DNA of 16,224 nt. It comes from an uncultured Ruminococcus sp. (lineage in GTDB: Bacteria > Bacillota > Clostridia > Oscillospirales > CAG-272). Of this stretch, positions 1-7,600 are shown in pieces (positions within the stretch are counted from its first letter, which is position 1; each line of letters begins with the position of its first letter). The DNA lies in the NCBI GenBank assembly GCA_902803255.1, contig CADCPG010000062.1, forward strand, positions 1-16,224, given 5' to 3'. The position numbers were made by a program, and so were the translations under genes. The notes below the pieces were generated by a model, which saw only the letters and a program-made list of their open reading frames with translations, searched no databases and was not told where the DNA came from.

Positions 1-749
1 CCGATGTTCCAGCCGACGAGCTGCAGCTCGGCTCCGGGGACGCCGGCGGCCGAGAGGGCGTCGGCGATGTCGCGGACCCTGGCGAAATCGCACGCGACGA
101 ACATCGGCGGTTCGTCCTCCGGAGTCTGGAAGAGCACCGACGGCGGGCTCTGCTTCCAGCCCATCCTGATCCGTATTAGGGGATTCTTCCTCGCGTATTC
201 GACGGCCGGTCTGCCGCACTTTTCGGCAAGCGTCGTTATCTCGCCGCGCGCGAGGCGGAGTTCGCGCTCCTTGGCCGCCATTTCTGCGTATCCCGCCGAT
301 GAGGGAAACTCTATGACCTCGAGCCTTATGTCCTCATAGGGCGGGTCGTCCCTTCCGAAGTCGTAAACAAGGCTGACACGGTATTCGCCCCCGCGCAGCT
401 GTATCTCGAATCCCGCACGGTAGCTTCGCTCGAACCTCACCATGGCGGTGACGCGCGGCGTCTTTATCCCGTACCACGCCATGACCGGTTTGCGGTAGGA
501 GTAAACGCCGTCGGGACGCTCCCCGAAGGTCACCATGATGTCGCCGTTCATCGAGATGTTGCGGGGGAGGATGTAGTATCCCTCCTCTCCTATGCGCGCG
601 AGCGAGAAGTCGCCCAGGGCGCGCAGCATACCGGCCGAGGCGAACCGCTCCTTCTTAAGCGTGAGAAAGACGCTCTCCCCGCGCGCTTCGGCGTTGAATC
701 TGCGGCGGTTGCCGAGTTCGTCGACCGCGAAAAATTCCTTATCGCTCAT
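1..749 (-). CDS. Glycoside-hydrolase-like protein, 3' part cut by the window edge
   Basis: This minus-strand reading frame starts at ATG 749-747 and stays open to base 1, giving 249 codons. An AGGAGG ribosome binding site (about 755-761) supports the start. The protein begins MSDKEFFAVDELGNRRRF, with no signal peptide or membrane segment, so it is probably cytoplasmic. The first ~150 residues look like a beta-sandwich (alternating hydrophobic strands). They are followed by a helical stretch and, near residues 185-249, a segment containing RIRMGWKQSPPSV and ending AELQLVGWNIG. That GWN ending resembles the start of the TIM-barrel of glycoside-hydrolase-like proteins common in gut Bacillota, but this rests on memory of similar proteins, not a search. 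The catalytic part would lie outside the window. A terminator separates it from the upstream LtaS-like gene and I see no clear promoter in the 101-bp gap, so it may depend on read-through. The coding call is firm; the function is tentative. Confidence 0.72.
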   Translation of the reverse strand, partial: MSDKEFFAVDELGNRRRFNAEARGESVFLTLKKERFASAGMLRALGDFSLARIGEEGYYILPRNISMNGDIMVTFGERPDGVYSYRKPVMAWYGIKTPRVTAMVRFERSYRAGFEIQLRGGEYRVSLVYDFGRDDPPYEDIRLEVIEFPSSAGYAEMAAKERELRLARGEITTLAEKCGRPAVEYARKNPLIRIRMGWKQSPPSVLFQTPEDEPPMFVACDFARVRDIADALSAAGVPGAELQLVGWNI

Positions 750-781
750 TATGCTCCTCCTGTTGCTCTTCGCCGGCCCTG

Positions 782-829
782 AAAAAGAGGACACGCAGGG
801 TCCGCAAAGATCCGCATGTCCTCCTTTTT
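782..829 (-). terminator. Intrinsic terminator of the DUF1846-LtaS operon
   Basis: Read on the minus strand, a GAGGACA/TGTCCTC stem (787-793 with 817-823), extended by a GC pair step at 795-796/814-815, is followed by a run of five T (complement of 782-786). It lies 22 bp beyond the stop of the LtaS-like gene, as expected for its terminator. The A-tract opposite the T-run could also give weak termination in the other direction. Confidence 0.8.
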
Positions 830-850
830 ACGTCCGGCACGGCTTGTCCC

Positions 851-3175
851 TTATCTGTTCGGGAACACTTTGCCGTAGTAGTCGTTGTTCAGAATGTATT
901 TCGAGTATTTGTACATCTCGTTGACGAGGTTCGAATGATATGTCAGATATCCCGAACTCTTCAGCGCGTTCTCGTCCACGTTTATCCCGGGGAACGGGGT
1001 GAACTGCTTCGAGGCGTTGCTGAAGTATCCGTAGTCGGTGATCCAGTTGTAGCTCGAGGCGATCGACCCGGAGTTGCTCATGTTGAGTATCACGAAGCCC
1101 TCGGCGTCGGAGAGGATGTCGCGCCCCATGATGATCCGCGAGTCGAACTCGAGCCCGAAGAGGTTCGAGACGGTCGGCAGTATGTCGATCGCGGAGCAGA
1201 CCTTGGATACCTTCACCGGTTCCTTCATGGAAGGAGACCAGATGATCAGAGGGGCGCGGTAGAGGTTGTAATTCGTGAATATGCCGGTCGTTCTGTCATC
1301 GATGCCGGAGAGCTGCGAGAGGGTGACGACGTTGTTGTCGTCGTTCGGCGAGATTGCGTAGGGGTAGTGGTCGGGAGCCATGACGAACACGGTGTCCTCG
1401 TATATGCCCTTGGCTTTGAGGTCTTCGATCAGGGTGGATACCATCAGCTCGACCTCATACTCGGCCGCGACGTAAGCGAGAGCGTTCTCGTCGGTGTAGG
1501 GAAGCCCGGCGGCCATGACCTCGGCCTTGTGGCGCTTCGCCTGCATGTTCCCGGTGAACGTTTCGTTCGGGTGGCCGCTTATCGTCATATAGTAGATATG
1601 GAAGGGCTTGCCGTCCGACGGGATGAAGGAGAGCGTGTTGTCGGCCATTTCCTTGTCGGACGCGGGCCAGCCGTGCTCGAAGGTGACGTTCCAGCCCGCC
1701 GAGCCTTCGTATCTGCCCGAAACGGTGAGGCTCTTGATGCCGTACCACTCGTATCCGTAGTTCGGATGCGAATCCTCGCGGCCGTAGTAGGTGTATTCGC
1801 CGTTGTGGAAGGCGCAGCAGCGGTATCCGAGCTTCTTCAGCTGGTTGCCGAGCGTGAACGGCTCATATGTCTTGGAGCTCTTGTAGAGCGCCAGGGCATT
1901 GTAGAAGTTGCCCGTTATGTTCGCGTATTCGCCGGTGTTGGTGCTCGCGCCCCACATCGAGCAGAAGTAGTTGTCGAAGACGAATCCCTCGTTCTTCATC
2001 TTCCACAGGGTGGGCGTGAAGTTTTTGTCTATCGCCGCCGGGGCCCAGGCTTCGACGGTAATGAATATCAGGTTCTTGCCCTTGAAGATGCCGGTGTATT
2101 CGTTTTTGTTCGTCGGAGCGCGGTTCGAGAACCAGGTGTGCGCGTTCTTCAGATCGTTGTTCTTGGCTGATGCTATGAGCGACTCGAAGTCGATGTCCAT
2201 CACGTTGGGCGAGGTATCGATAACGACGGGCGGCTCGGTGATCACAGGCTCGGTATCGCCGGTCGGGACGGGCGACGTCTCTCCTCCGATCCCGGTCGTG
2301 CCGGGGGCTTCGGTGCCGGGTGCGGGAGCCCCGGTCCCGCTCTCTTTGCCGGTGCCTGTGCCGAAAATATCGCGCCAGTCCTGCGTCACGACGGTCGACG
2401 GCGGGTCGATGCCGCTGTCGGTACGGTTGCCGAACAGCGTGTACTTGGTGTCGAGCCGCAGGGCGGTGAAGAGGCCGAACCTCGATGCCGCCTCGGACAT
2501 CATGAAGCCCTCGTTGTATACGTACCTGTCACCCATCGGGTCCTTGTGGAGATTGACGAATCCGATCCCGAAGAGGAAGAAAACGAGCGACAGGGCGGCG
2601 CACACGCCGCGCTTCAGCCAGCTGAGCGGGAGCGGCTTCACGGCCTTGCGGCCGATCAGCGCGAACACGGCGGGCGGAACGAAGAGCAGCAGTATCGGTA
2701 TGATGTTCTTCCAGATCGCCGCGAGAGTCTCACGCCAGAAAACGGCTATCTGTCCTCCTACCTCGAGAAGGCCCCAGTAGAAGAAGTCCTTGAAGAAGCT
2801 GCAGTATACGAGCTGGACGCCGAAGTACACCGTGACGACCAGCAGTATCCCGACCGACACCCAGTAGTTGACCTTCTGCGGGAAGGCGGTGCAGATCAGC
2901 GACACGACGAGCCCGGCCGAGATGCCGAAGAGTACGGCGTACGCGAAGAACGAGCCGAATATGTCGCCGAAACCGAAGAGCGACGCGTGAACGAGAAATT
3001 CGTAGTAGATGAAGCTCACCGGGAAGAAGATGATCATCAGTATGTTGGTGATGTTTATCTCAGCCGGGTCCTTGTCACTCGGGCGTCTCCTTACCGCTGT
3101 CCTCCGGTCGACCGGGGGGCGCTTGGCGGATGGCGCCGTACGGGTTATTTTCTGTGTGTCTCTTTTCTGTTCCAT
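851..3175 (-). CDS. LtaS-like membrane sulfatase / phosphoglycerol transferase
   Basis: This 774-aa protein of the alkaline-phosphatase/sulfatase fold probably transfers glycerol-phosphate from phosphatidylglycerol to an extracellular polymer (lipoteichoic-acid-like). An Arg/Lys-rich cytoplasmic tail (1-40) precedes five membrane helices (about 43-62, 76-97, 104-127, 155-175, 190-207). A Gly/Thr/Pro-rich linker follows (about 262-325), then the extracellular catalytic domain (about 365-700). Against S. aureus LtaS the catalytic set is readable: E375 in VEAW, nucleophile T412 in STNTGEY, H457 in AFHNGE, H535 in ISGHP, and D602-H603 in PDHYPY. The long linker is unusual for LtaS. The start ATG (3175-3173) shares its A with the TAA stop of the upstream DUF1846 gene (TAATG) and has no Shine-Dalgarno of its own, so translation is probably coupled. 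A related role in another polyol-phosphate polymer, or phosphoethanolamine transfer, is possible. Confidence 0.9.
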   Translation of the reverse strand: MEQKRDTQKITRTAPSAKRPPVDRRTAVRRRPSDKDPAEINITNILMIIFFPVSFIYYEFLVHASLFGFGDIFGSFFAYAVLFGISAGLVVSLICTAFPQKVNYWVSVGILLVVTVYFGVQLVYCSFFKDFFYWGLLEVGGQIAVFWRETLAAIWKNIIPILLLFVPPAVFALIGRKAVKPLPLSWLKRGVCAALSLVFFLFGIGFVNLHKDPMGDRYVYNEGFMMSEAASRFGLFTALRLDTKYTLFGNRTDSGIDPPSTVVTQDWRDIFGTGTGKESGTGAPAPGTEAPGTTGIGGETSPVPTGDTEPVITEPPVVIDTSPNVMDIDFESLIASAKNNDLKNAHTWFSNRAPTNKNEYTGIFKGKNLIFITVEAWAPAAIDKNFTPTLWKMKNEGFVFDNYFCSMWGASTNTGEYANITGNFYNALALYKSSKTYEPFTLGNQLKKLGYRCCAFHNGEYTYYGREDSHPNYGYEWYGIKSLTVSGRYEGSAGWNVTFEHGWPASDKEMADNTLSFIPSDGKPFHIYYMTISGHPNETFTGNMQAKRHKAEVMAAGLPYTDENALAYVAAEYEVELMVSTLIEDLKAKGIYEDTVFVMAPDHYPYAISPNDDNNVVTLSQLSGIDDRTTGIFTNYNLYRAPLIIWSPSMKEPVKVSKVCSAIDILPTVSNLFGLEFDSRIIMGRDILSDAEGFVILNMSNSGSIASSYNWITDYGYFSNASKQFTPFPGINVDENALKSSGYLTYHSNLVNEMYKYSKYILNNDYYGKVFPNR

Positions 3176-4668
3176 TATTTGTGATAGAGTTTCTTGGTCT
3201 GGTATACGGGCTCGGTGGTGATGTTGACTCCTATCTTCTTAAGGAGGTTCTCGTCCACCTGCGAGAGGATGACGGTAGAGTGGGCGTCGCAGCCGCGGAG
3301 CTTGTTGAGCTGGTCGATGGCCCGTTCGGCCTCGGGCGAGCTGACGGCGCAGACCGAAAGAGCGATGAGCACTTCGTCGGTGTGGAGCCTGGGGTTGTGG
3401 TTGCCCAGGTGTTCGACCTTGAGATGCTGTATGGGCGTGATGACGTTGGGGGATATGAGGTGCAGGCTGTCGTCGATGCCCGCGAGCGCCTTGAGGGCGT
3501 TGATGAGCATGGCCGAGGTGGCTCCGAGCAGCTTCGACGTTTTGCCCGTTATTATGCGGCCGTCGGACAGTTCGATGGCGGTGGCGGGCGCGCCCGTCTC
3601 GGCGGCCTTGGCCATCGCGGCCCCGACGACCGGTCTGTCGGCGGGAGAGAGCCCCGCCTGCTTCATCTGGAGCTCGTGCTTGAATATGAGGTCGGCCGGC
3701 AGCTCGCCCGCGCGGATGGCGCATCTGGCGGCGTAGTAGCGGCGTATGATCTCCTGGTTCGCCGCCTTTCGCACCGCTTCGTCGTCGGTGATGCAGAAGC
3801 CGGCCATGTTGACGCCCATGTCGGTCGGAGACTTGTAGGGGCAGCTCCCGTATATCTTCTCGAATATCGCCGAGAGGACGGGGAAGATCTCTATGTCGCG
3901 GTTGTAGTTCACGGTGGTGGCGCCGTACGCCTCGAGGTGGAAGGGGTCGATCATGTTGACGTCGGCGAGGTCGGTGGTGGCGGCTTCGTAAGCTATGTTG
4001 ACGGGGTGGCGGAGCGGAAGGTTCCAGATCGGGAAGGTCTCGAATTTGGCGTATCCGGCGTGAACGCCGCGCTTGATCTCGTTGTAGACCTGGGAGAGGC
4101 AGACGGCCATCTTGCCGCTGCCCGGTCCGGGCGCGGTCACGACGACCAGCGGCTTTTCGGTCTCGATGAAATCGTTCTTTCCGTAGCCCTGGTCGGATAC
4201 TATCAGCTCGACGTTAGAGGGATATCCGGGGATCGGATAGTGGCGGTACACCTTCATGCCCAGGTCCTCGAGCTTCTTCTGGAAGGACAGAGCGGCTGGC
4301 TGGCCCTCGAAGCAGGTCATGACGACTCCGTTGACCTTGAGGCCGAAATGACGGAAGACGTCGGTGAGGCGCAGCACGTCGGCGTCGTAGGTGATCCCGA
4401 TGTCGCTCCGCTTCTTGCTCTTTTCGATGTCGCCGGAATTGATGACGATGACCACTTCGGCCTGATCCTTGAGCTGGAGCAGCATCTTCATCTTGCTGTC
4501 CGGCTCGAAGCCGGGGAGAACCCTCGACGCGTGGTTGTCGTCATAGAGCTTCCCGCCGAATTCGAGGTAGAGCTTTCCTCCGAAAGCGCTTATCCTCTCG
4601 CGTATCTTTTCCGACTGAAGCCGGAGATACATGTCGTTGTCGAATCCGATCCTCTTGCCTGTATCCAC
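3175..4668 (-). CDS. DUF1846 family protein
   Basis: This 497-aa soluble protein matches the DUF1846 family over its whole length. Recognisable parts are the N-terminal KRIGFDNDMYL and KLYLEFGGKLYDD segments, EVVIVINSGDIEKSKKRSDI, the glycine-rich loop TAPGPGSGKMA (178-188, K186) resembling a nucleotide-binding P-loop, and KFETFPIWNLPLRHPVN. Structures exist for members of the family, but no biochemical role is known to me; nucleotide binding is suggested by the loop only. The start is GTG (4668-4666), preceded by GGTGATC, which matches the 3' part of an extended Shine-Dalgarno. Conservation of the IGFD segment argues against the later Met13. It is the first gene of a two-gene operon, its TAA overlapping the ATG of the LtaS-like gene, which hints at a role tied to envelope polymer synthesis (inference). 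Confidence 0.93.
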   Translation of the reverse strand: MDTGKRIGFDNDMYLRLQSEKIRERISAFGGKLYLEFGGKLYDDNHASRVLPGFEPDSKMKMLLQLKDQAEVVIVINSGDIEKSKKRSDIGITYDADVLRLTDVFRHFGLKVNGVVMTCFEGQPAALSFQKKLEDLGMKVYRHYPIPGYPSNVELIVSDQGYGKNDFIETEKPLVVVTAPGPGSGKMAVCLSQVYNEIKRGVHAGYAKFETFPIWNLPLRHPVNIAYEAATTDLADVNMIDPFHLEAYGATTVNYNRDIEIFPVLSAIFEKIYGSCPYKSPTDMGVNMAGFCITDDEAVRKAANQEIIRRYYAARCAIRAGELPADLIFKHELQMKQAGLSPADRPVVGAAMAKAAETGAPATAIELSDGRIITGKTSKLLGATSAMLINALKALAGIDDSLHLISPNVITPIQHLKVEHLGNHNPRLHTDEVLIALSVCAVSSPEAERAIDQLNKLRGCDAHSTVILSQVDENLLKKIGVNITTEPVYQTKKLYHK

Positions 4669-4742
4669 TCAGATCACCGTCCCCGAAGAGCACCCGCCGG
4701 CGTCAAACGCCGGGCGGCGCCCGTAAACAAAAATATATAATT

Positions 4743-4771
4743 ATTATACTGTATTTTGTAGCTTTTTTCAA
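4743..4771 (-). promoter_or_regulatory. Sigma-A-type promoter of the DUF1846-LtaS operon
   Basis: On the minus strand, -35 TTGAAA (4771-4766) and a perfect -10 TATAAT (4748-4743) are separated by 17 bp. Predicted transcription start is about 4736, giving a leader of about 68 nt that includes the hairpin CCGGCG-TTTGA-CGCCGG (4713-4697). Confidence 0.8.
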
Positions 4772-4834
4772 CCGTTTTTTCGCTTCTCCGTCAAAAAGAT
4801 GCGTCATCCCCCGGAACCCCGTTATATTGCACAA

Positions 4835-4862
4835 CCGGCGGCGGACCGCCGGGCGCTTTTTT
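4835..4862 (+). terminator. Terminator-like GC hairpin with T6 tract, no obvious gene upstream
   Basis: The stem CCGGCGG (4835-4841) pairs with CCGCCGG (4846-4852) around a four-base loop, followed after GCGC by six T (4857-4862) on the plus strand. It lies between the two divergent promoters, 14 bp upstream of the pyrophosphatase -35 box. No plus-strand gene ends before it, so it may insulate the promoter from antisense transcripts or end a small RNA. Structure is clear; role is inferred. Confidence 0.5.
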
Positions 4863-4876
4863 GTAAATAAACACAA

Positions 4877-4905
4877 TTGACTTTTTAATGTCAAATGGTT
4901 ATAAT
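4877..4905 (+). promoter_or_regulatory. Sigma-A promoter of the membrane pyrophosphatase gene
   Basis: TTGACT (4877-4882), a 17-bp spacer and perfect TATAAT (4900-4905). Predicted start of transcription is about 4912, which leaves a 5' leader of about 138 nt before the ATG at 5050. Confidence 0.85.
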
Positions 4906-5049
4906 AATACATTATATTAATTTGCTGATCCGTGTGGGGCAATGGCGGGCGCCGGTCCGCTAAATTCAGACTGCTTCACACATGTTTTCTTCCTTGGGAC
5001 ACACCGCCCCGGGGGGCGAACTGAAACAAAAAGAAAAGGAGAGTATTCC

Positions 5050-7308
5050 ATGCCTTCCGCAATTCTCCTCGTAGTGCTCGGCGCGGCCGTCGCGGCGCTG
5101 CTTTACGCGGCCGTGAACTTCTTCAGGGTAAAGAAGCTTGAAGAGGGCACCGACAGAATGAAAGAGATCGCCTCGGCCATCAGGATCGGGGCAAAGGCCT
5201 TTGTGAACTACGAACTCAAGCTGATCGTGATAGTCGCGCTTATCGTCGCGGCCGTCATAGCCCTGCTGGTCTCCTGGCAGGCTGCGATCGCCTTCCTGCT
5301 CGGCGCGACCATGAGCGAATGCGCCGGGTACGTCGGCATGAAGATCGCGACATACGCGAACGTCAGGGTCACGAACAGAGCAAGACAGACGAAGAACCTC
5401 GGCAGCACGCTGAAGGTTGCCTTCCGCGGCGGCTCGGTAATGGGCCTGTGCGTCGGCGGATTCGCCCTGCTCGGCATATTCATCGTATACATGGCCTTCG
5501 GACTCGGTCTCGGGCAGATCGAGGACATAGTGGGTATGGCTCATGACGCCGGAAAGCAGAACAGCCTGCTCCACCTGATCGTCCCCGCGTACAACCTGCC
5601 CACCACCTTCACGATGACCATCTCGGGCTACGCCCTCGGATGCTCGATCATCGCCCTCTTCAACAGGGTGGGCGGAGGCATCTACACCAAGGCAGCGGAC
5701 ATGGGAGCCGACCTCGTCGGCAAGACCGAGGCCCACATCCCGGAGGACGACCCCCGCAATCCCGCCACGATAGCAGATAACGTCGGCGACAATGTAGGCG
5801 ACGTGGCCGGACTCGGCTCCGACCTGCTCGAGAGCTACGTCAGCGCCATCCTCTCGTCCGCGATCCTCGCGGCCGAGCTCTTCGCGAAGAACGTATTCAA
5901 GAACACCGAGCTCCTCCGCTCGATGCTCTATTTCCCGGTCGTGCTGGCCGGCGTCGGCATCATCGCCTGCGTCATCGGCATCGCCTCGCTCCTCGTCAGA
6001 AAGAAGCTCTCCGACGACCCGCATAAGGAACTCAACCTCGCGACCTGGATATCCGCCGGTCTCGCGATCGTGGGCGCCTTCGCGCTCTCCTATGTTTTCT
6101 TCGGAAAATTCGGCGGCGCCGAAGCCGGCGTCAGCGGGGTCTCGGTTTTCGACACCGTAGAATTCAAGGCCGGATGGGTCTCGCCCGCCGTTACCGCGGC
6201 GATTGGCATCGTCGCCGGCATAGTTATCGGAATAATCGCCGAATACTACACGAGCTATGACTACAGGCCGACGACGCTCATCTCCGAGGCTTCGGTCGAC
6301 GGTCCCGCTCTGACGATCACCCAGGGCCTCGCGCTCGGCATGCGCTCGTGCATGTATCCCTGCGCCGTGCTGGGCATCGCGATCTACTCGTCATATCTCA
6401 TCGCCGGCATGTACGGCATAGCGATCGCCGCGCTCGGCATGCTCTCATTCGTCGCGACGACGGTCTCGGTCGACACCTACGGCCCGATCTCCGACAACGC
6501 GGGCGGCATTGCCGAGATGAGCTTCCTCGATCCCGAAGTCAGGGCGATCACCGACAAGCTCGACAGCGTGGGCAACACCACCGCCGCGATCGGTAAGGGA
6601 TTCGCCATCGGTTCGGCCGCTCTGGCCACCATGTCGATGATGTCCTCCTACCTCTTCGCCACGTCGAAGCCGGTGGAAGACATCGTCAAGGGCGCCCTTG
6701 ATTCGATCTCTCTCAACATTATAAAGCCGCTTACCCTCGCCGGAGCGATCGTCGGAGCCGCGCTCCCGTTCATGTTCTCCGGCATGCTGATAGACGCCGT
6801 CGCCAAGGCCGCCAGGAAGATGGTCGACGAAGTCAGACGCCAGTTCGCCGAGATAAAGGGCCTGCTTGAGGGCAAAGTCCTTCCCGACTACAAGACCTGC
6901 ATCGAGATCTCCTCGCAGGGCGCGCTCCGCGAGATGCGGATGCCGGCCGTCATAGCCATCGCGTTCCCCGTGATCTGCGGTTTCCTCTTCGGAGCCGAAT
7001 TCGTCGCCGGCATACTGCTCGGCGCCACCATCTCCGCGATCATGCTCGCGATCTTCACCGGTAACGCCGGCGGAGCGTGGGACAACGCCAAGAAGTACAT
7101 CGAGACCGGCGCGATAAAGGGCCACGGGAAGGGAAGCCCGGCGCACGACGCCGCGGTCGTCGGCGACACCGTCGGAGACCCGCTGAAAGACACCGTCGGT
7201 CCGTCGCTCGACATCCTCATCAAGATCATGTCGGTCATCTCGCTGGTGACGGTGGTCGTCTTCAGCAGGTTCAATCTGATCGACTGGATCATGAGCCTCA
7301 TCGGCTGA
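5050..7308 (+). CDS. hppA: Membrane-bound (V-type) pyrophosphatase, K+-dependent, probably Na+-pumping
   Basis: This 752-aa, highly hydrophobic protein hydrolyses cytoplasmic pyrophosphate and uses the energy to pump cations across the membrane. The substrate site is clear: DMGADLVGKTE (D217, D221, K225), then EDDPRNP (232-238) and DNVGDNVGDVAG (243-254), and the C-terminal block GDTVGDPLKDTVGPS. In GNTTAAIGKG (508-517), A512 and G515 are the pair that marks K+-dependent enzymes (K and T in K+-independent ones). E261 in DLLESY sits where Thermotoga-type Na+-pumping enzymes carry their gate glutamate, so Na+ (possibly Na+ and H+) transport is inferred. The start at 5050 has an AGGAGAG site at 5037-5043 and a hydrophobic N-terminus typical of the family. 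The in-frame ATG at 4942 lacks a ribosome site. Own promoter and terminator; apparently monocistronic. Confidence 0.96.
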   Translation: MPSAILLVVLGAAVAALLYAAVNFFRVKKLEEGTDRMKEIASAIRIGAKAFVNYELKLIVIVALIVAAVIALLVSWQAAIAFLLGATMSECAGYVGMKIATYANVRVTNRARQTKNLGSTLKVAFRGGSVMGLCVGGFALLGIFIVYMAFGLGLGQIEDIVGMAHDAGKQNSLLHLIVPAYNLPTTFTMTISGYALGCSIIALFNRVGGGIYTKAADMGADLVGKTEAHIPEDDPRNPATIADNVGDNVGDVAGLGSDLLESYVSAILSSAILAAELFAKNVFKNTELLRSMLYFPVVLAGVGIIACVIGIASLLVRKKLSDDPHKELNLATWISAGLAIVGAFALSYVFFGKFGGAEAGVSGVSVFDTVEFKAGWVSPAVTAAIGIVAGIVIGIIAEYYTSYDYRPTTLISEASVDGPALTITQGLALGMRSCMYPCAVLGIAIYSSYLIAGMYGIAIAALGMLSFVATTVSVDTYGPISDNAGGIAEMSFLDPEVRAITDKLDSVGNTTAAIGKGFAIGSAALATMSMMSSYLFATSKPVEDIVKGALDSISLNIIKPLTLAGAIVGAALPFMFSGMLIDAVAKAARKMVDEVRRQFAEIKGLLEGKVLPDYKTCIEISSQGALREMRMPAVIAIAFPVICGFLFGAEFVAGILLGATISAIMLAIFTGNAGGAWDNAKKYIETGAIKGHGKGSPAHDAAVVGDTVGDPLKDTVGPSLDILIKIMSVISLVTVVVFSRFNLIDWIMSLIG

Positions 7309-7423
7309 CAGACTTTAGAACGGCGTCTGCCGCTCTAAAGCCTCGCCTGATAACGGCTTTCGCCGTTCTGAGGTTATGCCGGATAACGGTGTGCTCCGGG
7401 CAGAGGCAGCACAGAGTTTTTTG
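7309..7423 (+). repeat. Three degenerate 33-bp hairpin-forming units in the 3' UTR
   Basis: Three consecutive units begin AACGG at 7319, 7352 and 7385, exactly 33 bp apart. By hand alignment units 1 and 2 agree at 22 of 33 positions, and units 2 and 3 at 18 of 33. Units 1 and 2 each hold a short self-complementary core (CGGCG..TGCCG; AACGGC..GCCGTT), and CTTTAGA/TCTAAAG (7313-7319 with 7334-7340) closes a larger stem around unit 1. They lie between the pyrophosphatase stop and its terminator. Function unknown; possible mRNA 3' stabilisers or a relic of a repetitive element. Confidence 0.5.
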
Positions 7424-7453
7424 AAAAGGGCAGGCAGGATGTCTGCCCTTTTT
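7424..7453 (+). terminator. Intrinsic terminator after the pyrophosphatase gene
   Basis: AAAAGGGCAG (7424-7433) pairs with CTGCCCTTTT (7443-7452) around a nine-base loop, with T-tract 7449-7453. It closes the pyrophosphatase transcript and precedes the next promoter by about 40 bp. Confidence 0.88.
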
Positions 7454-7494
7454 CGCCCCTTTGACGGCTCAAACCGCGCAGGCTGTTCTTTATA

Positions 7495-7523
7495 TTGACT
7501 TTTTTCAGCAAATAGTATATAAT
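7495..7523 (+). promoter_or_regulatory. Sigma-A promoter of the deacetylase-ABC exporter operon
   Basis: TTGACT (7495-7500), 17-bp spacer, TATAAT (7518-7523). Predicted start about 7530. The ~70-nt leader contains a CGGGAG/CTCCCG hairpin (7542-7558), and an AAGGAG site at 7585-7590 serves the first gene. Confidence 0.85.
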
Positions 7524-7600
7524 TTTACGAGTTGTTCCGCGCGGGAGTCCGCCTCCCGGCGGGCGCCGACGAATAACGATCCGGAAGGAGACAGAAAAAC

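Larger units (their letters stand above)
4669..5049. other. Divergent intergenic region with two promoters
   Basis: This 381-bp gap separates the DUF1846 start (leftward) from the pyrophosphatase start (rightward). It is much more AT-rich than the genes. It holds a minus-strand promoter (4743-4771), a plus-strand promoter (4877-4905), a GC hairpin with T-tract between them (4835-4862), and GC-rich leader hairpins at 4697-4713 and 5005-5018. No convincing gene lies in it. The short minus-strand open frame at 4942-4703 has no ribosome binding site and overlaps both promoters. Confidence 0.8.

Noticed and set aside
3130..4740. Plus-strand 536-codon open frame opposite the DUF1846 gene
   Set aside because: DUF1846 is conserved along its full length on the minus strand. 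The antisense translation is Val/Gly/Glu/Asp-rich and has no start signals.
4703..4942. Minus-strand 79-codon open frame in the divergent intergenic region
   Set aside because: It overlaps both promoters and the leader hairpin, has AT-rich composition unlike the genes, and lacks a ribosome site.
4942..5049. Longer pyrophosphatase start at ATG 4942 adding 36 residues
   Set aside because: No ribosome site precedes it and the added residues are hydrophilic and unlike the family. The ATG at 5050 has AGGAGAG at good spacing and begins the first membrane helix.
7309..7423. The 33-bp units as a CRISPR array
   Set aside because: The units are contiguous with no spacers, are too divergent, and no cas gene is nearby.
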